DNA of 64,000 bases from NCBI GenBank assembly GCA_003194525.1, contig NBIV01000174.1, forward strand, positions 118,475-182,474, in the 5' to 3' direction. Below are positions 39,305 through 51,375 of the stretch, one piece after another. The notes beneath the pieces are model-generated. The model was not told the DNA's origin. It did no database searches and saw nothing but the letters and a program-made list of their open reading frames with translations. Origin of the DNA: Gracilariopsis chorda (lineage: Eukaryota; Rhodophyta; Florideophyceae; Gracilariales; Gracilariaceae). Made by a program: the position numbers and the translations under genes. How positions within the stretch are numbered: position 1 is the first letter of the stretch; each line of letters opens with the position of its first letter.

Positions 39305-40925
39305 TATCCGTGAAGTGAATCTTCAGAAGGGACGGATCCATGTCCTTGGTGACGCCTTGCCTCGTATCACGCCCTGCGTTGAGTTGTCTAATTTAATGTC
39401 TAGCACACAATCTTTCACCGTTCTACAGCAGGAGATTGCAGATTATGCCTTCGATCAACAGTTTGGGCCTATCTTTGCTGCCCTGAACGGTGTCTGGCCG
39501 AATGACGCCAAACACCGCAAGCGTATCGAAACTCTCCTGCCGTCTTTTCGCCTGGATGATTGGCGTTTGTTGTACGAAAGGCGACTCTGTATCCCTTCGG
39601 GGGTGCGTCTCAAGGTTCTTGAGCTCGCGCACGACTCTCCTGTTGGAGGTAATTTTGCCTACGCAAAAACCTTGGCTCGTTTGGCCGATATTCATTGGAA
39701 GCACAAGACCAGAGATGTGTCACGTTACTGTGCTGGTTGCAGCACGTGCCAGCAACAAAAGTACTTTCATGGGCAGACCTTAAACGATCCGACGGCTTTA
39801 CCGGTTCCTACTCGCCGTTGGGGCCTTGTGACAACGGAGTTTATTGTGAAACTCCCCCACACCGCACGTTGGTTTGACTCTATCTCGACCTGGGTGGACC
39901 GCCTTTCTCGACAGGTGCGCTTCGTGGCATGCAAAGAAACGGATCAAGCTCACGATTTTGCTCGGCTTTTCTTTGAGAACATCCTTCCACACCACGTACT
40001 GCCGGATGCCATAGTATCCGATCGCGACCCCTGTTTTGTCTTCAAGTTCTGGCAATGTTTGATGTCTCTATGTGGTGTGAAGCTTCGCATGGCCTCTTCG
40101 CGCCACCCGCAAGCCGATGGTGCCTCGGAAGTCATGAACCGCATGGTGGAAAACTACATTCGCTGCTTCTGTACCTTCGAGCAGGACGATTGGGACAAGT
40201 TGCTCCCCAGTGCCGAATTTTCTTACAATTCTGCTGTCTCCAAACATCTCGGTCTCTCGCCATTTCAAGTTGACCTTGGCTGGGCCCCAAAGGTCCCTGT
40301 TGATGCCTTATTCTAGACACTCACACCGGTGGAGACCCTCCGAGACTTCAGAGATCGTCTGAGTTCCGTTCTGTCTGATGCACAGTATGCTCACCGTCTG
40401 GCCAAGGCTCGTCAGACTGCTGAGCCTAGCGTTCATTTTAAGGTGCCAAATTATCAGGTTGGAGATGAAGTATGGGTCTCTCGCACACTTTTTATCGATT
40501 CCTACAGCAAGGCTCAAGCAACTTCAAGGTTATCTGCCTGAATGTTTGGTCCGTTTCGCATCCTTGAACTCATCGGGAAAAACGCAGTTTGCTTGGATTT
40601 TCCGTCTCATATCCGCACACATCCTGTGGTACATGTCTCCCACACCAAGCCTCATCGCGCGCAGGCCGCTTCGCTTGCTCAGCCAAGCCGAAATGCCCCT
40701 GCTCCTGTTGATGCGGACTCATCTACACCATTATTCAAGGTTTCTCGTATACTTCCTCATCGCAAAAGAAGTCGTAGTTATCAATGGTTAACACTTATGG
40801 AGAATTCTCGGACACACGACGCTGAATGGCAGCCAACACGAGGTTTTATTGATGCGGATGGTACAATTACGAAAGCATTGCACGCATACATTGTTCGTAA
40901 CAAATTGCTGCCTCACCTACGTTGA
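39150..40925 (+). pseudogene. RNase H end, integrase and chromodomain
   Basis: This frame starts with the RNase H end (Thr-Asp-Asn-Gln-Val). The integrase follows with a HHCC-type zinc part ending Cys-Ala-Gly-Cys-Ser-Thr-Cys, a core with Asp-Arg-Asp in Ser-Asp-Arg-Asp-Pro-Cys-Phe, and Gly-Ala-Ser-Glu-Val. Stops interrupt at 40314-40316 and 40539-40541 in the same frame. After them lies a GPF-type C-terminal domain. A chromodomain-like tail from about 40735 ends Trp-Gln-Pro-Thr..Asp-Gly-Thr. Confidence 0.85.
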
Positions 40926-40956
40926 CGCCCACGCCAACGGTCTAGGAGGACAGTGG

Positions 40957-41157
40957 TGCAACAGAGCACTATGTATGTCGGAAATAGGCGCTGACACAGG
41001 GACGGAAACGATCGCGTAATTAGGAATGTGTCGGATGTACGCCAACTGGCGCGAAGAGATAGGTTTGAGGGCGTATTTATGAGCCCACAGCAGAGCAGAA
41101 GAGACTCAGTAAAAGGGCGATCGACCCAGTTGCCATTGAATCACATCCCTCGTTGAA
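40957..41157 (+). repeat. 3' LTR of the first gypsy element
   Basis: 201 bp, near-identical to 36281-36481, preceded by a purine-rich tract at 40944-40956. Confidence 0.92.
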
Positions 41158-41688
41158 CATATCGTCGCTTGACCAAGTTTGTTTTTGCACTTTTTGGATC
41201 TCCGTGATTGTTTTACGTGCCTCAAGCATGTTCCAAGAAAGAAGCTTGCCTACACTTAGTACTTTGATGCCTGCCTTGATGTAGGTCTGTGCACTTTCAA
41301 GGAAGATGGGACGTAGGCTCTCCGCAAAGCGATCAAATTGTTCGAACAAGGCTTTCTTGTCTGCCCATTTCTGGTATTTTCGTACTTCTTCTTTAGCCCC
41401 TTTCATCACACAAGGGAGAGTTTCTGCATCATCATAACCGCACTGGTTTTTCAAAGAATCAAGTTTCTGTTTCGTTGCTGATATGTTCAAATTACAAGAC
41501 TGCTCTCGAAGACTACATATTATCGTGAACGAATTGTCGTTGTTGTTCCTCTTCCAGTATGGATCAAAGAAGTTCTCTATCTCAATATAATCATCGAAAT
41601 TCTTTGTCAACTTTGGCTGTCTGGATTTCTCTTCACTGTACACCATAGCGCAATTAAAAATATGGCGGAAAGAAAAGCTCATTGTCAC
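41158..41688 (-). pseudogene. ORF split by the gypsy element, N-terminal part
   Basis: About 177 codons run left from a GTG-start region near 41688 (first ATG 41682) to the target site. The protein is unknown, hydrophilic, with a Lys-rich helical part. Its frame continues without a break into 36280-36150 at the empty site. It follows the ORF at 41692-42012 by only three bases, so both may be one decayed gene. Confidence 0.55.
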
Positions 41689-41691
41689 TCC

Positions 41692-42012
41692 TTAGTGGCA
41701 GTTGCAACGAGCGAGAAGTTCGCTATCGCCTCCATCTTCAGACTGTACATAATGTCTTGCAAAAAGGACTGTCACTGACCCACGTTCTGACTGAGGAAGA
41801 GGCTGCTGGATGTTTTGAAGCAATAATTGGCTCCAGGTGAGTTCGAAGACAGCAACAGAATCAACCGAAGCATTATTCTCATCTGATATCTCAGGCACGT
41901 TTACTGCATCGGGTGGATGAACTGTAGCCTTTGTAAAGGCGTAATTGTCTGATGGATCTACACTGAGTTCTTTCAACTTCATTAGACCGTAACTTGTATA
42001 ATCAGGAATCAT
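41692..42012 (-). pseudogene. Unrecognised minus-strand ORF in transposon-rich DNA
   Basis: A 106-codon frame without a recognisable domain, acidic and Ser-rich. Its stop lies next to the start of the following ORF on the same strand. It may be part of the same transposon protein as the MULE fragments upstream; this is not proven. Confidence 0.4.
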
Positions 42013-42776
42013 CCCATATGGAATTTCGCAGGTAATCTGTAGTATAGTGGGTACTATGCATTCTTCTAAAGATGGGCTGTTACAGAACAGTTTTAACGGA
42101 GTATCTGTATTTCTTAACTGGTGTCACGTGTTTCACCACTCCAGAGGAATCTTTCCAGCGGACTGTAATTCTATTAGGTAGAATAACCTAACGTAGATTT
42201 TTGTAGGGTACAGTAGAAAGTTTCCATCGAGGTCAGCTCGCGGCATTGAATATAGTGCGCCGCTGGAAGCTCAACCTCCAGGGAGGTAAACCAAGCACCC
42301 TCAAGGCTTGTTCTAGTTCGTCTGGTTCAATCTCGTGATACTCACCTTCAGGTACACTATTATGTCATACTCTAGGTGTGGTTTCTAAGCCGCCGATACG
42401 CAGCGCGTCCCATAGCAGCGCCTGTAGGATTATCATCCGCCCAGTGAACCCGCTCTCCGGTTGGTGCTTGCGGATCTCCTTTCAGAGTTCCCACGGTCAC
42501 CGCTCCTATATTAAGGAGACCACTACCTATTGGAATCCATCTGTCAGGCCGAATATAAAAGTCCTATTTTAGGGACGTTTTGCTCACCACTGGCTGTACC
42601 ACAGGATCGGTAGACGACTATTATGAATAGCTCTGTACTTTGAGCTTTGAGGTGACATGGACCGGATTCGTGGTTCGTTTCTTGCAGCAGCACGTTTGAA
42701 AGTTAAGGCCTTTAGCTGGGCTGGTATGTCAGGAAAGGGAACCTTCTTTGTCAGTATGTAGGCCCCGTATCCTGCC

Positions 42777-44618
42777 TTAGACGCCTCTGTATAAACTGTT
42801 TCTTGAAACAGGTAAGTTCTTGGTACTGCCATATGTCGAAATCAGGAAACTAGAAGCTATGGACAGTGTACATAGATATAAGTATTCCATGTTCCATGGT
42901 GGGAGTTTGGCTTTGAAGCCATGGAAGTACTTTCTTTCGAAGTCTTTGCGACATCCACGGAATACTGTAAGCGTTCGTGATCTTCGAAGATTGAAAAGGT
43001 GCTCGGACATGTCATTACACCATTCCAAACGACTAATATGAGGTACGGTTCCTGATTTGATTTTGATTTAGGTGCCATTCGTCGAGTACAATAAACGACT
43101 TGTCGAACACCTTCTTTGTCGCTGCAATGCAAGTCGCGCTCTGATCTTTTGCTATCATAGCTGGGGAGATGGATATTAAGGATCTAAAGCGTATTAAAGC
43201 TTGTACAAAGTCCGCTTCGGTCTCACCACTGAGAAGACCCATGAAAAAAGTCAGCGTAGAATCGTCTTTTGCTCACCCATTAATAGTAAAGAGAGGGAAC
43301 CTATATCCGTTGGCCACTGCTTTACAATCAATAGAGACACCGCATACTACACCATACATTTTATAGTCTTCAATTTATTCAGCAAACGCCCAGAATACAG
43401 AGGCCAAACGACCTTGCGAATCACAAGTGAATGTGAAGGGGTTCTTTGGATTTTCCTCATTCAATTATTTAAGCTTCTCCAAGAGCTTGGTGCATTCCAG
43501 TTCCTTTGGATGCTTCAGTGCTCTTTCGTATTCCAGCATCTGCTTCATCGATTTTGGGTTGATGATGACGATATGCTTGTCCTCAATTACCTCCACGGTA
43601 TCTTGTAAGCTCATGTGAAGATTATTTTTCATTTGCTTGGCTTCCGAAAACATTCTTGCGGGCAAGTGACGAAGCCCAGATTTCTGATCATTTAGAGGAT
43701 GGTTGTGCTTTGCGTCGCGAAAATCAGTGACGTAACGACAGCCATCTTCCTCGCTCTGAGGAGACATTGTTTTTTACAGTAAGTGAGAAACCACAACACT
43801 GCACTTATTTGTTCACATTACTGCCCTTTTTTGTCTTTCCGACATTTCATGAGTCATTTCTTGAGGACACGCTTGTCTTCGTTTACTTCACATTCCCTTC
43901 CAGTCTGCTTTTGTCTGAGAAATACTGAGGTTCTGCAGCGTATGTTGAACCCCAATGTTTCCGCAATAAATCGAATCTCTCGCAACGCATGCCTAACTGG
44001 TTTATCCAGCTCTAGGATTTCAAAGAAAGCAAGAACTGCCGCTTTGAATACATCGTTTACGTACAAGCTCTCCTCGGAATCAGAGTCCTCCCCAGTGTGC
44101 GTCAGCGCACTCAACTCCTTCCCGGCAGACTGGCTATTTGTCCTGTCCTCTTCCGTTGTGTCCGAATGACACTTCTCTGCAGGGATTCGAAGCAATTCAC
44201 TGGGAACTTCCTCATCTTCATCTAAGAATACAGACTTTTCTATTACTGCTGCGCTACTACACACTTCTTCGGGCCCATTATCCGACGCCGTGTCCTTCCT
44301 GTCCATATCGTTGTCACCGTTGGCACATTCAATCTCACTTGATAAAGCAGTGAACACACTATCCTGTGGTGCAATGGAAACCGTGATGTCGTGGATGGCT
44401 TCATTCAGGTACACTTTGGTACCTCTCAAGGTGACGTGGATATGGCTACGAGGCACACCCCATTTTGGGGTGCTTTGGAACGGGAAGTAATGGTAACCAT
44501 CACAGGTGAATTGGATGTCCGACCTGGGTACAAGTGGTATACTGGGTACGCTGGACAGCTGATAGGTGAATGTGGGCGGCACAGCCGTGCGAGGGCACCC
44601 TGAAAGCGGGCTAGCCAC
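42777..44618 (-). pseudogene. FAR1/MULE-type transposase, decayed
   Basis: Reading leftward, 44618-43854 encodes an acidic N-terminus and the first half of a FAR1-type DNA-binding domain (Leu-Gly-Phe-Asn-Ile-Arg-Cys). After a break, 43767-43465 holds its end with Cys-Arg-Tyr-Val-Thr-Asp-Phe and the His-Asn-His-Pro-Leu signature. Then come MULE core pieces: Asp-Ser-Gln-Gly-Arg-Leu-Ala-x-Val-Phe-Trp-Ala-Phe, Met-Gly-Leu-Leu-Ser-Gly-Glu-Thr-Glu, and Glu-Trp-His-Leu-Asn-Gln-Asn. Several stops and frame changes lie between the parts. Mutator-like transposases of this class move DNA with long inverted ends; I did not find the ends. Confidence 0.72.
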
Positions 44619-45383
44619 GTGCGTGGTCCACGCAAGTTGTACACATATGCTTAGATAGTTATTACACTTTTGCAGTGGTAAAACCTACTTAAGGCAGGTT
44701 GAGCTCCCCTCACCTCCTCCACAGTACAGGGTAACTGAGTTGTGTCTTCTTCCGGAAGACCGGGCGATAGTCGTAACCATCTGCGTAGGTTCACAACTCC
44801 TCGCGGAGGGTAAAAACGTTAGACTCTGGTGCATATACCCCTCAGGGCCAACTAGGAAACACTTTATGGTTTGTCACGTTCTTTTCACGGACCAGCGTCG
44901 TCCCGAGACTCTGATCGGCTTCTGTTCCTGTATAGGGTATTTCTTTGGTTAATATTATCGCTTTCACTGCTCTTATGGACCTGTTCCTGCTTGTCGCACG
45001 GTCCTTGGCATTGCTTCTGGTTTTGTGTCCCGAGCACATTCACCGTTCTACGGTGCTGCTTGCTGTCGTCTTTTGCCCCGTTTCACTCAGGTTCGCCACC
45101 AATACAGTTGGTCATATTATCCCTTCTTCCCCACCTCTGTAGGTATATCCAGCAACCGTCTCCGTTCTTACACCCGGCGTGCCTAGCACCAAGCACGGAC
45201 AGAGAGCTCTTTCCACTGCAGTTCACCTCTCAATGGGGCGGACTCCGGACATCCGGTGGACATCACCCATCGCAGGATTTTGCTCCACATATCTTTTTCC
45301 AGTGACGTAAAGGTGAGGTCCGAATCGATGACTGTATACCAAATACTCAGATTTTCTCATGAAGTGGATTTCCAAAATAGAGA
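44619..45383. other. Transposon-flanking DNA, no gene recognised
   Basis: A GC-mixed stretch with small open frames. It contains AACTCCTCGCGGAGG at 44795-44809, a 15-mer also present at 55333-55347. Confidence 0.35.
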
Positions 45384-46721
45384 TTAATTTATAATAGCAC
45401 GATCACATTCGGGCAGTACAGCACTTCCTACATTGCAGGTGTTGTTGGTCTCACAATTTACGTCATCACCGACGTATCTTGTATCCACTTCAAATCCTTG
45501 CGGTTCTCCTTCCAACTGCAGATTAGTAGTTATAGGAATATCACTCCCTCCTGCTTGCATAGCTTCCATACGTCTATATTCTCCTACAGCAGCTGGTACG
45601 ATTCGTAGAAACTGCTGTGGTTGGTATATCGAGGCTGGCTTTGGCACGGTTCTAGGTGACGATGCAGTGCCACCATAACTCCGTGGTTGCAGGTTGCTAT
45701 TTTTCTATAAAAGCTCCATAGTCGGCGCCAAAATACTGCTCGAATTAATCGCTCTAAGCAAATCAATCTGTGAGACTGATTCTTGGTTAATAGTGACCAA
45801 AACAGTGGTAGTACTCATTTCCTTTAGTGTTTCCTTGTCCCCTGTAATACACTTCCAATACAAACATTCCCAGAAAAGAGGCAGCTTCGAGGGGTACTGT
45901 TCTTTCCAGGTATCAATCCGCTCCATCGTTGTCTTCTTCATACCTTCATATCGCTTCCCAATATCAATCTCACCGTATTCTGTCCCTTCAATGCAATGAA
46001 TGAGATTCACGTACACAGTCCACTTCAAAGTGAGACTGGGAAGATATACTATGACATTAGACACACAAGAAAATTTTGAGTGCTTTGAGCACGGAAAACG
46101 TGCATTCAAGAGACGACGTTTCTTTGCTCTGCAATGCACCAATCTGAAGTAGTGTATACCATACTTGTATCCCTGTGCTCTAGTAATACTCATTATGAGC
46201 AGTAATATATAATCCAGCTCTCCATTGAAATGCAGTCCTTTTTCGAGAGAGGTCTCGGGTGAGGCCAAACAGACGTATTGAATCGTCACACTTTGACACT
46301 GAAGCTGTTTCAAATTGATTCCCACGAAATTCTAAAGTAGAAGCCACACTTCTCATCCCAGTATGCTTATCTTCCACTTTGTCCCGTATAGCGTTTATGA
46401 CATGTTTTGCTACGATGTAACTGTCCCCAAAGGGAATCTTCCGCTTCAACTTCGGAGATGGGAGTTGTGAAAGGTTACCATTAATTTGCTTCAGTCTTTG
46501 CCGGAACTGGGATTGTAAGTGATCAACACAAGTAAACTTTGTGGTCGTCCCCGGTGTCTCATCTTCGTCCACAAAACTACCATTCTCAACGCTTTGGGTT
46601 GGTTGTACCTGCATTTGCCGCAAACTCTTCGCAAAGCAGGAATGCTCAGCAGACTGTTCTCTAGGCATGCCACTTCCAGAGGCAGTAGAAAACTCTGAAG
46701 AATAATTTTTTCTCTCCTCAT
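45384..46721 (-). pseudogene. Unrecognised minus-strand ORFs, probably transposon-derived
   Basis: Three overlapping or adjacent frames (46668-46180, 46325-45705, 45647-45384) give protein-like sequence in one direction. They include Leu-Asp-Tyr-Ile-Leu-Leu-Leu-Ile-Met-Ser-Ile and a Trp-Glu-Cys-Leu-Tyr-Trp-Lys stretch. Switching between frames suggests one gene with a frameshift. I recognise no family. They may belong to the same old element as the MULE transposase or to another. Confidence 0.4.
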
Positions 46722-48225
46722 ATTACAGCCTCTTCATCGGAAGAGGTTGAGACTAAGCCCGTGCGCAGGCTTTCCCGAACCTTTTTCGTGCTTTTGACTT
46801 TCATATCTGAGCGCAGAAGGAGTGATGTGGGGAAGCGTAGTGCTTAAATGAAAGGTGCCAACCGGTCGGCCGAGGCTTCAGCGGTTGGTGGGTGTAGTTT
46901 CCTAGGAAGCCCGGACGGAGGATGGGCTCAAGGATCCGAAGTGGTCGGTGAGGAGACGTCGGGCGAGGGCGGTGGAACCGGACGGACAACTGCGCCAGGC
47001 GTGGTCAGTGTGCACGCGTTGGGTGTTGGCGGTCGTGTACCACTAGTGGTGACCGGTCGGACTAGCTGCGCTACCTAGTGCGCCGTCTGTATCGCGAACT
47101 AGAAGTAGGTGCTCGTAGACTTGGTCAAGGAACGTCTGGCTTTACTCGAAAAGGGGTAGTGACCGTAGTGGTACCTATATACTAGCCCAGGCCCTAGTGG
47201 CTCACCTCGAGGGCACTGTAATGGGCCCCGAGGTGCAGGCCCGTCGGTCGCACATGGGTCACTAATACTACCATAGCTAGAAATACTAAAAATTAGTGTA
47301 CCGCACGGAAAATCTCGGTACGCGTTCTGATCATGTGCACAAGCACGCACGTGTACAACCTGTCCGATTCCCGGTCCGTCATCCGCTCGGTTACTCGCAT
47401 TCCCCACCTTACCCGCACGTCCGCTATTCCACAAGTGAGTTGCGAAACGTTTTTTGAATCAGTTAAAGCATTTTGTCGTACTCGGAAGTAGTCTTCTCGA
47501 TGTTTCAAATGGTGAATAGTGTAGAGCAAACCCCGGTATCAGGGAGTGCTTCTCAAGTTGTTCGATGCTTTGCCCTCCAAAGACGTAGATAGTCGAGCAG
47601 AGCCCTCTGTTCCACCCAAAGTTGGGGCGTAACGCCCAGGGGGTTTCAGGAACAACCTACAGAGGGGGTGGTCTCGGGAGAGATTGGATACCCGGTTCGG
47701 TGTACTCCATGTCAGCACCCAAAAGCGAGAAACGCAACCAGCAAAAAAGGGGACGAGGGTCGTGCACACGCAGGCCACAGACCCGAAGAAACGACGGAGA
47801 AAACAGAATTAAATTATTTCTATACAGGGTCGGGAACCTTTCCTCGAAAGGAAACACAATAGACAAACACAATACAGTCAGAAGCCCCACGGGCTGTGTA
47901 TACAGAAAGCCTGAGCACTCCCAAGGGGATGGTTTAATGGAATCCACTCGTGGATACTCTCCGCGAGGAGTCGTAACCTGACGAGGGCAATTATAATCAG
48001 AGCCACACTTCTTTGGCTTTACATTGGCGTCGCGACCGCGAGGTCACCTCCCCTATAAGTAGGGTGCAGTACAATAGTCTAAACTAGTTAAATAAATTAG
48101 TACACACCTTATGAGGGCCATGCACGTGCAGATCCTAGTGTCAGGGCCAAAGTGCATATTAGCTAAGTACAAAAAGATTCCGAAATCGGAGCCAAAATTG
48201 CCCACGCATACCACGCGTCACACCC
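46722..48225. other. Repeat-like DNA left of the minus-strand gypsy element
   Basis: No coding region is convincing. At 48023-48040 the sequence ACATTGGCGTCGCGACC has the look of an LTR end followed by a primer-binding site, but no matching second LTR was seen. The inverse of the CTCCTCGCGGAG word lies at about 47959-47971. Confidence 0.35.
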
Positions 48226-48751
48226 TGTAGTAGAATACTACGTCCTTTGGCCAACTGGGGTAGTAGTCTACTAGGGGTTAGTAGCGGCAGAGAGCCAACC
48301 ACTGGGGTGAAAATCCACTGGGTCTATTAGTGATGCACGCACCACCTGGCAGCGAGGCGCAATGGGCGGGCGCTATCTCAAGTGCCTACAGGTCGGGAGA
48401 ATGTTAGCGATGGGTTGGAGGCCTTTAGAGTCCTACTGGATGCGTATGGTGGCAAGAAGACGGTGAGGGTGCTTGCCTTCACTCTTCGGAGATCGGCGGC
48501 ACTCGAGCCAACCAATATGGCTGGCGAGACGCTTTGACCTCCGGACACTATCCTAACAAATTAAGTAAAATTTGCTACATAATAAAACCTATGGCCACAG
48601 TGCCTTCGCACTCGCACTGTCCCCTCGTATCTCCTGCATAGGAACCCAGCTTGGCCACGTGGAATATGTCGGCAAGCAATGTTCTGACCTCTGCCAGCCC
48701 AGCCCCATGGTCACCTCACCACTGCATCTGCCCAATGGTCATTCTGCTACA
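48226..48751 (-). repeat. 3' LTR of the minus-strand gypsy element
   Basis: 526 bp with ends TGTAGTAGAAT and ATTCTGCTACA on the plus strand, a near-perfect inverted pair with TG/CA termini. On the minus strand it is preceded by the purine tract AAGGGGGGAGGTC (48752-48764), which fixes it as a 3' LTR. Confidence 0.85.
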
Positions 48752-48764
48752 GACCTCCCCCCTT
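48752..48764 (-). other. Polypurine tract
   Basis: AAGGGGGGAGGTC read on the minus strand directly before the LTR, the usual plus-strand primer for LTR retrotransposons. Confidence 0.7.
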
Positions 48765-49278
48765 AAGATCCGACGTCCCGTCGGAAACTTCCACGTCAGT
48801 GAGCTATTCTTCTCTTCCGCTGGCGTCCTTTCCTCCAGCCCAATGGGGTTGTTATTCTTGCGTCCTCTCTCCCGAATAGGTCTCTCGCATCCTGGTTGAC
48901 ATGGCTGGTAGGCCCTTCCACAGCAGGTACGGCGGCGGTACCGGTTTGCGTCCATTTGGCTTCTTTTTCGGCAAGTGGCACGTGGCCGCTACCATGCCAT
49001 TGGTGGCCTACGATGGTAACTCAGTAACTATTGAGTCCCAACGGCGAGGCGCTCCTCGTGCTCCTGCATTTCACCGACCCCTGGCGCGGGCGCCCATACT
49101 TCCCTCTAGATTACGTCGTCCTTCTGGTCGCTCTTTTCTTCGCATTCCACCTTGGTGCATCCACCATACCCGCCCTTTCGGTAGATCGTGGTGCATTCCC
49201 TTGGCCTTTCAGATTCCTGACCGTTGGTCTCCCCTGGCGTCGTGCCCGCTGTGCCGGCTTGTTGATCGCGTCTAAGCC

Positions 49279-51095
49279 ATGTCCTCGGGGGCATATAAGG
49301 GCTCCCATGGCTACCTCTTGGACTATGACGGCTTCGAGCGTATCTCTCCGGTGGCAATAACTGTAGACTCGACCAACATGGCTCTGGTCCCCAGCAGCGC
49401 ATATGTCCACCCCGGGGACAGGTACGACCACAATTTGGGTCGGAATCCTATGGCCGTGAGGAGTACCCATCTACCCAGTTCGGTCGCCGAGTTCGTGCGG
49501 TATGTGATCAATTCTTGGACGCCCGGCGGTTTGCTGCGATCTCCAACTATGCCCGTGCGAAGAAAAACTCCCAAGAGGACTCCTGGTACAAAAGTTGGCT
49601 CCACCTTCCTGCTGATGCCCGTTCGGTCACGTGTTGCCGCGCTCTGGACCCACCAGATATGCCCTTCAGCTGCTGCGACGAAGAGTCTGATTACCAATGG
49701 AGAGTAAACAAGCTCCTGGAGAACTTTTATTCGATGCATGGTGACCCTAAGGCCCCCGTTCCTCCCCCTTGTCATAGCCTCCTGGGGTTAGTCTGCTTCA
49801 GACCTCCATACGACCGCTTGTAATGGTTATCGAACCGTACCTATTGGAATGATATGGTCGAACCCGATGGTCGTATTCGAACCGACCTCAAGTACTTCTT
49901 CTGTTGGCACCAAGTGGAATTTCACGTTATGCCTCCGTCCCGCAGGTTTTCTCTATATCTCATGCTACCGTCACTTAGCGCCGGACCTGAGGCTGCCATC
50001 CGGCACGTTTCCAATCTCCTTATGGTCCCTACTCCGCCCGTGGTGGCCTACCACAGCTATCAGCTTCAGGGGGACTTCACTAAATGTCTCCCCTGGCTGA
50101 CCTGGCAGGTTCTTTTTGCCGAATGGGCCGTGTTCTGTTTGATGGCGTTTCTGGATACCGCCCGCTATGGGGTCCAAGCTAACGTCCGGGAGGTCAACTG
50201 CCATGTCTGGAACGAGCGGGTTCTTCCCAGTCCTGAAGGCCGACTCGTTCCCCTTCCGCGGCCCTTGATCCGGCTCATCCGTGAGTTCGGAGTGCAGAAC
50301 ATTTTCTGGGGTACGGAGTACGAGATTGAAGAAGCCGAGACCCTATTGGGTTATGTCCTTCAGGTCGATTGGGCGCAGACCCCCGGGTTCCTTTGCTACG
50401 ATTATGACACCGACATCTTCTTTCCGATCTCACAACATCCTTTAGGCAATGACGACGAGAATTTCTACAAGGCCAAACCATTGCTGGCTGTCCCCGTGGA
50501 CGAGCCACGTCAGTCCGTGCCGGATTACTATCCTCAGGCCGTTGGGTCTCACAAAGATTGTCTTCGTCCTCCAGTCCGGGAGCAGGCGGTAGTTCCTGTA
50601 CCTGCCCCATCGGTAGCGCCGTCTTTCGTGCCAGCGCATGAGGTTGCCGTGGAAGAGCCCCCAGAGGCGTCCATGGGTCCCTTGGCTTCCCCACCTCCTA
50701 CGTCCATGACGGTTTCCGCCCCTGTGGTCCCTCCTCCGCCTCCCGTGACGGTCATTCCAGAGGTCATTACGATGGCCTTCGATGACCTGAAGAAGTTATG
50801 CACGTCCGTCGGTATCTTTGAACCCACTGGTATCGTAGAGGCTCTTCATTCCGCCCAATCCTGGGCTCGCCGCGCTTCGGGGTACCACTCGCTGGTTCAG
50901 TGTAACCAAGAGGTCAAAGACGCCTTAGCGACCATCCTGGAGGAGAACTATAAGGTGTTGTCCGAGCCTGTCGCGACAGACCTTGATAACCGCTTTGGTC
51001 TTAACCTTTCGGACACGGAGTCCGCTGGTGGTGCCTCATCCTCTTCCGCCCGGAGTCCAGCTCGCCAGCGCATCTGCATGGGATCCCCTTCTTAA
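49279..51095 (+). CDS. Antisense ORF of the minus-strand gypsy element, unknown function
   Basis: The plus strand carries a broken long frame opposite to pol. The last part, 49854-51095, is open for 413 codons. Earlier parts (49279-49707 and 49515-49823) continue the same kind of protein in other frames, so the ancestral product exceeded 550 residues. It is rich in Trp and Tyr in its first half, then Pro/Val-rich, with a short helical segment (Leu-x-x-Leu-x-x-Ser-Val-Gly-Ile) and a Ser-rich tail. I recognise no domain. It ends 281 bp from the pol stop at 51376, tail-to-tail. A weakly similar ORF lies at the same place in the plus-strand element. Confidence 0.55.
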
Positions 51096-51375
51096 CCGGC
51101 TGCGTCGTCCTACTGGTCGTCCTTATGGCTAGTAGTCTTCAGTAAACACTATGGTTATTTTTTTGGCCCTTCTAACTTCAAGGTGTGCGTCTTCTCTGTC
51201 GCGCTCCATTGGTCTTCATTTCTACCCCTGAATACCACTAGGTCTGTTTTGAAACAGGTCCCTGGGGTTTTGGTGCGCTCTCTTTATAGGTGAGCCATTC
51301 GCACTTCGTTCCTGAGGTTTTCAGCCTTGATGGGACAGGGACATCGGAGTTATGTGGCATCCATGTTTTTCATCG

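Larger units (their letters stand above)
36281..41157 (+). mobile_element. Ty3/gypsy LTR retrotransposon with terminal chromodomain, decayed
   Basis: The element is 4,877 bp with two 201-bp LTRs, a 5-bp CATAT target duplication, a primer-binding-like TGGTAGCA just after the 5' LTR and a purine-rich GGAGGACAGTGG before the 3' LTR. The order gag, protease, reverse transcriptase, RNase H, integrase, chromodomain is that of chromoviruses. The coding region is broken by stops and frameshifts, so it is not autonomous. The LTRs differ at only a few positions by eye, so insertion is not ancient. It interrupts an older minus-strand ORF. Confidence 0.93.

Noticed and set aside
41077..41157. Extension of the minus-strand ORF into the LTR
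   Set aside because: The last 27 codons come from the inserted 3' LTR; the original continuation is on the other side of the element.
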